Of a stretch of DNA of 5,307 nt, positions 1 to 4,048 are shown in pieces. Each line of letters opens with the position of its first letter. Position 1 is the first letter of the stretch. This DNA is from Dehalococcoidia bacterium (GTDB lineage: Bacteria > Chloroflexota > Dehalococcoidia > Dehalococcoidales > JAUWYK01), in contig JAUWYK010000095.1 of NCBI GenBank assembly GCA_030615865.1, positions 1 to 5,307 on the forward strand. Direction: 5' to 3'. The notes beneath the pieces are model-generated. The model searched no databases and was not told the origin of the DNA. It saw nothing but the letters and a program-made list of their open reading frames with translations. Position numbers and translations under genes: made by a program.

Positions 1-33
1 GGGAGGGTGGGATAAAAAGCTACCAAACAACAT

Positions 34-62
34 TTGATGTAACTACCTTACCATGCTAAACT
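34..62 (+). promoter_or_regulatory. Candidate sigma-70-type promoter for surE
   Basis: A TTGATG box (34-39; 4 of 6 matches to TTGACA) and a TAAACT box (57-62; 4 of 6 matches to TATAAT) are separated by exactly 17 bases. Transcription would begin near 69-70, a few bases before the AAAGGAG ribosome-binding site of surE at 76-82. This gives a short leader and is consistent with translation from the ATG at 89, not from the ATG at 53. The match is moderate and was judged by eye. The upstream gene is not visible, so surE could also be read from an earlier promoter. Confidence 0.35.
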
Positions 63-88
63 ACGAGGTCAAGACAAAGGAGCCACCG

Positions 89-862
89 ATGAAAGTACTG
101 GTAACTAATGATGACGGAATATTTGCCCAAGGGCTATGGACACTGGTCAAGGAGCTAACCAATATTGCCCAGGTAGTAGTTGTAGCTCCAGATAGAGAGC
201 AGAGTGCCATAGGTACTGCAGTTACCCTCCACCAACCACTAAGAGTGCAAAAAGTAAGTCCACTAGTGCCAAGAGTAGAAACCTATTCGGTAGAGGGCAC
301 TCCTGCTGATTGTGTTATTCTGGCTTTAGGAAAATTGATTAACAAGGTAGACCTGGTCGTTTCAGGCATAAACCATGGAGCCAATCTGGGAGATGATGTG
401 CATATATCAGGAACAGTAGGCGCTGCCCTACAAGGCTACCTACGCGGTCTCCCAGCCTTTGCCATCTCAGTAGCCCTGGGGGAAAGCCTCCACCTAGATA
501 CTGCAGCAAAATTAACCCTATTGTTAGCTAAAAAGATTGACCGTGGTGTGCTGCCCACGAATATCTTCCTTAATGTAAACCTGCCTAACTTGCCTCTGGC
601 AAAAATCAAGGGGGCAAAGCTTACTTGGCTAGCCAGCAAAAGTCACACCAATACAGTTGAGGAAGGGGACGACGGAAAGCGCAAATATTACTGGCTAGTA
701 CGCCAAAAGATAAACAAAGCTGTAGATGAGAAAACAGATATATGGACAATAGAGCAAGATAGTATCTCCATCACTCCCTTGCATACCCACCTATTCAATA
801 AGCCTTCGCCCACCATCCCCGACAGCCTATGCTCCAGCCTTTTCCAAGAACTACAACAATAA
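89..862 (+). CDS. surE: 5'/3'-nucleotidase SurE
   Basis: SurE is a metal-dependent phosphatase of the cytoplasm that removes phosphate from nucleoside monophosphates and related substrates (5'-nucleotidase, EC 3.1.3.5). It is linked to nucleotide salvage and stationary-phase survival. The 257-residue product has the family signature: MKVLVTNDDG at the N-terminus with metal ligands D8 and D9, APDREQSAIG with S39, and SGINHGANLGDD at 92-103 with N95, followed by SGTVGAA. D8, D9, S39 and the Asn of SGIN are the known metal site of the family. The C-terminal part has the usual TDIWTIEQDSISITPL block. Length is normal (about 250). I chose the ATG at 89 because the family starts at MKVLVTNDDG and AAAGGAG lies six bases upstream. 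An in-frame ATG at 53 would add 12 unconserved residues and lacks a good ribosome-binding site. The gene looks intact. The next start is 40 bases downstream on the same strand. Confidence 0.95.
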   Translation: MKVLVTNDDGIFAQGLWTLVKELTNIAQVVVVAPDREQSAIGTAVTLHQPLRVQKVSPLVPRVETYSVEGTPADCVILALGKLINKVDLVVSGINHGANLGDDVHISGTVGAALQGYLRGLPAFAISVALGESLHLDTAAKLTLLLAKKIDRGVLPTNIFLNVNLPNLPLAKIKGAKLTWLASKSHTNTVEEGDDGKRKYYWLVRQKINKAVDEKTDIWTIEQDSISITPLHTHLFNKPSPTIPDSLCSSLFQELQQ

Positions 863-954
863 TCAGGAAGCAAGGTCAATAAACAATCTCGGTGAAACGG
901 GGTTGACAACTGAGAACCTTACCATATTTGAACTAAATCTTCGTTGCTTCCTGA
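863..954. repeat. 11-bp perfect inverted repeat around the small-gene start
   Basis: TCAGGAAGCAA at 863-873, directly after the surE stop codon, is perfectly complementary to TTGCTTCCTGA at 944-954. The arms are 70 bases apart. The intervening segment contains the GGTGA ribosome-binding site and TTG start of the next gene (903). In the transcript the arms could form a stem enclosing the translation start. No T run follows, so it is not a standard terminator. No flanking target-site duplication was seen that would mark it as a miniature transposon. A chance match cannot be excluded. Confidence 0.4.
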
Positions 955-1145
955 GGCTTCATCTGTTCCTAACAATGCTACTTAGCATTCTTGCTCTGAA
1001 CAAACTAATCGGGGGCACGATTACCGGACTTAACTATGTTTTGACTATTGTTGCCATCACCATTATACTTGTAGTATTCTACCCTCTCAAGAGGGTCATA
1101 GGGGACGAGGGGGCAATGTTGCCTTTGCAACCAATCTTGCCCTGA
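903..1145 (+). CDS. Small hydrophobic membrane protein, unknown function (possibly truncated)
   Basis: I do not recognise this family. The 80-residue frame starts at TTG 903, with GGTGA seven bases upstream as a modest ribosome-binding site. It encodes two clear hydrophobic segments (about residues 17-37 and 43-62), followed by a basic stretch (PLKRVIGDEG) expected on the cytoplasmic side. It ends abruptly in MLPLQPILP, which does not look like a natural tail. The -1 frame, entered at the GGGGG run at 1109-1113, continues with a third hydrophobic segment (see the entry at 1112-1243). The displayed stop at 1143-1145 may therefore follow a frameshift, and the ancestral protein would be about 110 residues with three membrane segments. 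It sits between surE and a DUF1616 membrane-protein gene, all on the same strand, and probably worked with the latter. I am moderately sure that it was a gene and unsure that the present form is functional. Confidence 0.5.
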   Translation: MTTENLTIFELNLRCFLRLHLFLTMLLSILALNKLIGGTITGLNYVLTIVAITIILVVFYPLKRVIGDEGAMLPLQPILP

Positions 1146-1243
1146 AATGTGGCTTGTTGTTGGGACTTGTCGCTATAGCTAGATAGCATTATGCGTACAA
1201 TCTTCTTCGCAAGCTGGGCCGTATCCGGGAGTACATTCGTTGA
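1112..1243 (+). pseudogene. Frameshifted continuation of the small membrane-protein gene, with in-frame TAG
   Basis: Reading one base back from the preceding frame at the five-G run (1109-1113) gives GNVAFATNLALK followed by CGLLLGLVAIAR. This is a plausible third membrane segment, and it reaches a TAG stop at 1184-1186. Beyond the TAG the same frame gives HYAYNLLRKLGRIREYIR and ends at TGA 1241-1243. That tail looks like a real basic, amphipathic C-terminus. Its TGA overlaps the TTG start of the DUF1616 gene (1240-1242), the arrangement typical of translationally coupled genes. Two lesions, a -1 shift and one nonsense codon, would thus separate the present sequence from an intact gene spanning 903-1243. 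Alternatives are sequencing error in the G run, programmed slippage on GGG, or coincidence. Confidence is moderate because I could not compare homologues. Confidence 0.4.
1227..1231 (+). promoter_or_regulatory. Ribosome-binding site supporting the TTG start of the DUF1616 gene
   Basis: GGGAG lies eight bases before the TTG at 1240 and is the only purine-rich match in range. It supports the non-ATG start, whose first base falls one base before the TGA (1241-1243) of the upstream frame. The TTGA overlap suggests translational coupling. Confidence 0.5.
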
Positions 1244-2079
1244 AAATTAAGACAAGGAACGAGCTTATACCCCTAAATGTACTGGTTCTCCTGCTAATCG
1301 TGGTTATAATCCTCTTGCCATCTAATAGTCTGCGCATTGCCCTAGGACTGCCGTTTCTACTTTTCTTTCCCGGCTATACACTTGTCGCGGCTCTATTTCC
1401 TAAACGGGAAAGTCTGGAAGCCATTGAGAGGGTGGCACTGAGCTTTGGCCTGAGCATTGCCGTAGTGCCACTCATCGGGCTTATTCTTAACTATACCCCC
1501 TGGGGGATAAGGCTGGAGTCAGTCCTCTACTCTGTGACCTCATTCATATTTATTACTTCAATTGTTGCTTGGTTGAGGCGGAAAGGACTTCCCGAGCAGG
1601 AGCGGTTTGGCATTAAGTTCCAGTTGAAGGCACCGGGCTGGGGCAGGGGTGCCTTGGATAGGGTACTGTCTATCATCCTGGTGGTAGCTGTATTAGGGGC
1701 GCTGGGGATGCTAGGTTATGTTATAGCTACCCCCAAGGTGGGGGAGAAGTTTACCGAGTTTTATATCCTAGGGTTGAGTGGCAAGGCTACAGACTATCCT
1801 AAGGAGGTAAGAGTAGGTGAGGAGGCAAAGGTAATTGTGGGTATTTTGAACCATGAGCACGAGATTGTGACCTATCGGGTAGAGCTTAAGATAGATGGAG
1901 TGAAGAATAATGAGGTGGGGCCAATTCTGCTGGCTAATGAGCAAAAGTGGGAAGAAATAGTAAGTTTCACACCAGATAAGACTGGAGATAATCAAAAGGT
2001 AGGTTTAATGCTGTATAAGAATGAAGAAGCTGAGCCCTGTTTGGAGCCACTTTACCTATGGATTGATGTGACGGAATAG
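1240..2079 (+). CDS. DUF1616 domain integral membrane protein
   Basis: The 279-residue product matches my recollection of the DUF1616 family (Pfam PF07760), a membrane family of unknown function found in archaea and in bacteria including Chloroflexota. Hydrophobic segments lie near residues 12-28, 31-53, 66-84, 94-112 and 141-163. Family-like stretches are LFFPGYTLVAALFP (41-54), ERVALSFGLSIAVVPLIGL (63-81) and LNYTPWGIRL (83-92). The part after the last membrane segment (about 167-279) is soluble and predicted to be outside the membrane. It starts with EKFTEFYILGLSGKATDYP and has a beta-rich pattern (GEEAKVIVGILNHE, VTYRVELKIDG) resembling an Ig-like or CARDB-type domain. The start is TTG 1240: GGGAG precedes it and the first residues (MKIKTRNELIPLN) fit a short cytoplasmic N-terminus. 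It follows the damaged small membrane gene with a TTGA overlap, suggesting they once formed a coupled pair. Its role may lie in envelope or surface-polymer biology, but that is inference only. The gene looks intact. Confidence 0.85.
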   Translation: MKIKTRNELIPLNVLVLLLIVVIILLPSNSLRIALGLPFLLFFPGYTLVAALFPKRESLEAIERVALSFGLSIAVVPLIGLILNYTPWGIRLESVLYSVTSFIFITSIVAWLRRKGLPEQERFGIKFQLKAPGWGRGALDRVLSIILVVAVLGALGMLGYVIATPKVGEKFTEFYILGLSGKATDYPKEVRVGEEAKVIVGILNHEHEIVTYRVELKIDGVKNNEVGPILLANEQKWEEIVSFTPDKTGDNQKVGLMLYKNEEAEPCLEPLYLWIDVTE

Positions 2080-2225
2080 TATGTCGTGTTTTACACAGCA
2101 CTGTATAGCTGACTGAAAAAGGATTGGGAAAGGAGGAATCATGAATTAGAGCATCTATTAACCGAAGAAAGTAAATATTGAATAAACAAAGCTTGACAAG
2201 AATTATACATTCAAAGGAGGGATAA
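2080..2225. other. Leader/intergenic region before the acyl-CoA dehydrogenase gene
   Basis: This 146-base spacer becomes AT-rich toward its right end. A short GTGT-TTT-ACAC hairpin (2087-2097) has only four base pairs and no T run, so I do not call a terminator after DUF1616. The spacer also holds a strong ribosome-binding site followed by a two-codon ORF (listed separately). TTGACA at 2193-2198 and TATACA at 2204-2209 are only five bases apart and cannot form one promoter. No well-spaced promoter pair was found, although the position and strand arrangement make a promoter here likely. Confidence 0.5.
2129..2149 (+). promoter_or_regulatory. Strong Shine-Dalgarno with two-codon ORF (ATG-AAT-TAG)
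   Basis: AAAGGAGG at 2129-2136 is followed after four bases by ATG (2141), AAT and TAG (2147-2149). The ribosome-binding site is as good as the one used by the downstream acyl-CoA dehydrogenase gene (AAAGGAGG at 2213-2220, ATG at 2226), and the two start regions resemble each other. It could be a minimal leader ORF that holds ribosomes, the remnant of a lost gene start, or a duplicated start region. Nothing else in this frame is coding: TAA follows at 2159. Confidence 0.4.
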
Positions 2226-3536
2226 ATGTTAGACCAGACCAGTCAATGGTACAAACTGCAATACCCGGAGTGTTTCGTTAATGAAGAGCAACGAATGATG
2301 CAAAAGATGTATGCTGATTTTACCGACAAGGAGATTATGCCGGTTCGGGACAAAATTGACGATGATGTAACGCATGAAAAAATAATTAATCCCATCCTGA
2401 AGAAGTTGCAAGTAGACCTTGGTTGCCAGAAAACCATGATACCGAAAGATTATGGTGGAAACGAAGCGCTATCCATGGTTACAGGTGCCCTGAAGCAAGA
2501 GCAGATTTCTCGCGGCGATTATGGTATAGATCTCCATAGCGCCGTTACCGACTGGGGTTTGGCACCGGCTATGATAGCATATCTTTCACCCTCACCAAAA
2601 GCAAAGGCATGGGCAAAAGCAGTGTTTGATGAATTTGCCTCCATGTTCGTGGGCAATGAGCTACGTGTTGCCTGCATGAACATGAGTGAAACAGAGTCTG
2701 CCTGTGATATTGAGAATCATCTGAATGAGGGCAGATTAATACGGACGAGAGCTAAACTTGAAGGTAACGAATGGGTAATTAACGGTGCCAAGCATTGGGC
2801 AAGTAATAGTGGAATAGCTGACCTCAATTTCGTGGTGTGTAATATGGACCCAAAGCTGGGGGTAGATGCCTTTACTGTTGTATATGTTCCCGAACCCTGG
2901 CCCGGGGTTTCCCATGGCAAATTTGAGGTCAAGTGCGGCCTTCAAGCTGACCGAAATACCTCCACTTTCTTCGATAATGTAAGGGTGCCTAAGGAGTGGG
3001 GACTGCAGGGACCTGAAGCCTGGGATATATTTCTGACTAACCTGGTCTCAGCACTGCCTCTAAATGCGGCAAACGCCGTTGGTCTGCTACAAGGAGCGTT
3101 TGATGTACTTGTTGAATATACGGGACAGAGGGTGGTAGGTGGTAAACCAATCAACCAGCACCTTTCTACGGCTATGTTTTTGGGCGAGATGGCCTCAGTA
3201 ATATCTGTGGCAAGAGCTGCTTTTTTGGAAACAAATTATGAATTTGACCATATGGATATTTATGGCTCATGGATTACAGATAGTATGATAGCTAAGGCAC
3301 GCTCTGTGCTTACATTCGCTGCCAGAGCTGCATCGGAACTGATCTTGAGAGGGATGGAATTCATGGGTTCCTTTGGTTACGTCCGTGAAAACCACTACGA
3401 GAAGTATTATCGTGACGCAGCGTGTGCAAAACTAGTTTTAGGCGGAATGCAGCTGGGTTACTTCTCCGTATGCAGGCAATTTTATGATCTAGACTTTTCT
3501 TCATTTGGCCCGGGAAAGCTTCAAATTCCAGCCTGA
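2226..3536 (+). CDS. Acyl-CoA dehydrogenase family protein, divergent
   Basis: This is a flavoprotein of the acyl-CoA dehydrogenase family, expected to oxidise an acyl-CoA to its 2,3-enoyl-CoA with FAD and pass electrons to an electron-transfer flavoprotein or similar acceptor in the cytoplasm. The N-terminal helical domain covers about residues 15-140. The middle beta domain has ACMNMSETESACD (149-161, where typical members have LTEPxAGSD), then WVINGAKHWASNSGIADL (183-200). ADRNTSTFFDNVRVPKEW (241-258) leads into the C-terminal helical domain. QRVVGGKPINQHLS (301-314) matches the R-x-x-x-GKPI FAD contact, and FGYVRENHYEKYYRDA (383-398) carries the likely catalytic base E388, aligned with the MCAD-type Glu. 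At 436 residues it is longer than the usual 380 or so. The usual EGT near the C-terminus is replaced by LGGMQLG. The ATG start is well supported by AAAGGAGG five bases upstream. It converges with the minus-strand ABM/AOR genes. The substrate is unknown. Confidence 0.88.
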   Translation: MLDQTSQWYKLQYPECFVNEEQRMMQKMYADFTDKEIMPVRDKIDDDVTHEKIINPILKKLQVDLGCQKTMIPKDYGGNEALSMVTGALKQEQISRGDYGIDLHSAVTDWGLAPAMIAYLSPSPKAKAWAKAVFDEFASMFVGNELRVACMNMSETESACDIENHLNEGRLIRTRAKLEGNEWVINGAKHWASNSGIADLNFVVCNMDPKLGVDAFTVVYVPEPWPGVSHGKFEVKCGLQADRNTSTFFDNVRVPKEWGLQGPEAWDIFLTNLVSALPLNAANAVGLLQGAFDVLVEYTGQRVVGGKPINQHLSTAMFLGEMASVISVARAAFLETNYEFDHMDIYGSWITDSMIAKARSVLTFAARAASELILRGMEFMGSFGYVRENHYEKYYRDAACAKLVLGGMQLGYFSVCRQFYDLDFSSFGPGKLQIPA

Positions 3537-3603
3537 GGAAAAGGGTTAACGATTATAGGAACCTAAAATACAGGCTATTTTGCCTCAGGGAGGTCAGCTT
3601 TTT
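3532..3603. terminator. Convergent-gene spacer with nested inverted repeats, possible terminator
   Basis: CCTGAGG at 3532-3538 (overlapping the acyl-CoA dehydrogenase stop) is complementary to CCTCAGG at 3583-3589. With a one-base bulge the pairing extends through AAAA (3539-3542) and TTTT. Inside, AAAATA (3565-3570) pairs with TATTTT (3576-3581) around a five-base loop, or alternatively AGGC (3572-3575) with GCCT (3582-3585). A run of five T lies at 3599-3603, about nine bases past the outer stem. The sequence lies between two converging genes, so a bidirectional terminator would make sense. No single stem is both GC-rich and directly followed by a T run, so the call is weak. Confidence 0.3.
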
Positions 3604-3626
3604 CATGTCATCAAGACTGCTTGAGC

Positions 3627-3944
3627 TTAGATAAGCACGCCGTCTGTCAAATTGGCAGTATGTAAGTAAACCTCTATTCTAGGTTCTCCTTGGCAAATAT
3701 CAAGAACGGTTGTTTTGTACTCATCCGATTTTAAATACGCGTCGAAATGCTCCTGTGTTTCCCATATCAACATAGCACCCTGAGCATATGTTTTGGGATC
3801 CATAATGAAGAATTTCTCCTTAAGTCCGGGAATCTTCCTACAGCTTTCCACTACACTGCTTATATGCTTCTTCGCGACTTCGATATCGGCTAACTGCTTC
3901 TTTACTTCGTCCTTCAATTCGAATTTAACTATTGCGGCTATCAT
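3627..3944 (-). CDS. Dimeric alpha/beta-barrel protein (ABM/YdhR-like), function unknown
   Basis: The 105-residue protein has the pattern of the ferredoxin-like dimeric alpha/beta-barrel superfamily, which includes antibiotic-biosynthesis-monooxygenase (ABM) and YdhR-type proteins. A first beta strand (MIAAIVKFEL) is followed by a charged helix (about 11-35) and the KIPGLKEKFFIMDP turn and strand (37-50). AQGAMLIWETQEHFDAYLKSDEY (54-76) combines a beta strand with the W-E-T/S-x-E-x-F-x-A-Y-L helix start. EPRIEVYLHT (87-96) is the closing strand. Most family members are small dimers, and many have no proven oxygenase activity, so an oxygen-dependent role should not be assumed. The ATG at 3944 is supported by AAAGGGGGAG (3951-3960) six bases upstream on the minus strand. 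It lies 104 bases downstream of the AOR-family gene on the same strand and could be co-transcribed with it or driven by the promoter in the gap. The family call is by motif only, and no ligand can be assigned. Confidence 0.75.
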   Translation of the reverse strand: MIAAIVKFELKDEVKKQLADIEVAKKHISSVVESCRKIPGLKEKFFIMDPKTYAQGAMLIWETQEHFDAYLKSDEYKTTVLDICQGEPRIEVYLHTANLTDGVLI

Positions 3945-3980
3945 CTTTTACTCCCCCTTTCCTGCTATTGCTGCACGAAT

Positions 3981-4007
3981 ATTATAACTATAAAACGTTA
4001 TGCACAA
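3981..4007 (-). promoter_or_regulatory. Candidate promoter for the ABM-like gene
   Basis: On the minus strand a perfect TATAAT (3981-3986 on the plus strand as ATTATA) is preceded by TTGTGC (4002-4007; 3 of 6 matches to TTGACA) with a 15-base spacer, slightly shorter than ideal. Transcription would start near 3974, giving a leader of about 30 bases before the ATG at 3944 with the ribosome-binding site inside it. The strong -10 box makes a separate promoter plausible although the gene also follows the AOR gene. Confidence 0.4.
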
Positions 4008-4033
4008 TTTATAGTGCCGGCATGAATTCCTGC
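3984..4033. repeat. Cluster of three short dyads in the AOR-ABM gap (possible operator)
   Basis: Three small inverted repeats sit side by side. They are ATAAC/GTTAT (3984-3988 and 3997-4001, eight-base spacer), GCAC/GTGC (4002-4005 and 4014-4017, eight-base spacer) and the imperfect palindrome GCAtGAATTCcTGC (4020-4033). The first covers the spacer and part of the -10 box of the candidate promoter, and the second covers its -35 box. Such positions fit a repressor or activator site. Each arm is only 4-6 bases, so chance is a serious alternative. Confidence 0.25.
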
Positions 4034-4048
4034 TTAAATTGTCTTCTG

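Noticed and set aside
1..59. Possible tail of an upstream gene (plus frames end at 13-15, 35-37 and 57-59)
   Set aside because: All three frames give short peptides, none recognisable. The longest ends at TAA 57-59 inside the candidate surE promoter, so there is no way to choose.
53..88. Earlier ATG start for surE
   Set aside because: It adds 12 residues absent from the family, lacks a good ribosome-binding site, and overlaps the likely promoter. ATG 89 has AAAGGAG at ideal spacing.
436..909. Minus-strand ORFs opposite surE (436-639 and 688-909)
   Set aside because: They have no recognisable domains and no good start sites, and surE is clearly the coding strand.
903..930. TTGACA at 903-908 as a -35 box
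   Set aside because: The best -10 at suitable spacing is TATTTG (3 of 6). The hexamer is better explained as the TTG start codon plus the second codon.
1184..1186. TAG as a pyrrolysine codon
   Set aside because: Pyrrolysine is rare and usually found in methylamine methyltransferases or a few clades. Nothing here supports it, and a nonsense mutation or sequencing error is simpler.
2085..2116. Terminator after the DUF1616 gene (GTGT-TTT-ACAC and CAGC/GCTG stems)
   Set aside because: The stems are only four base pairs and no T run follows.
2193..2209. TTGACA plus TATACA as promoter of the acyl-CoA dehydrogenase gene
   Set aside because: The spacing is five bases, far from 16-18. Used alone, the TATACA would start transcription inside the ribosome-binding site.
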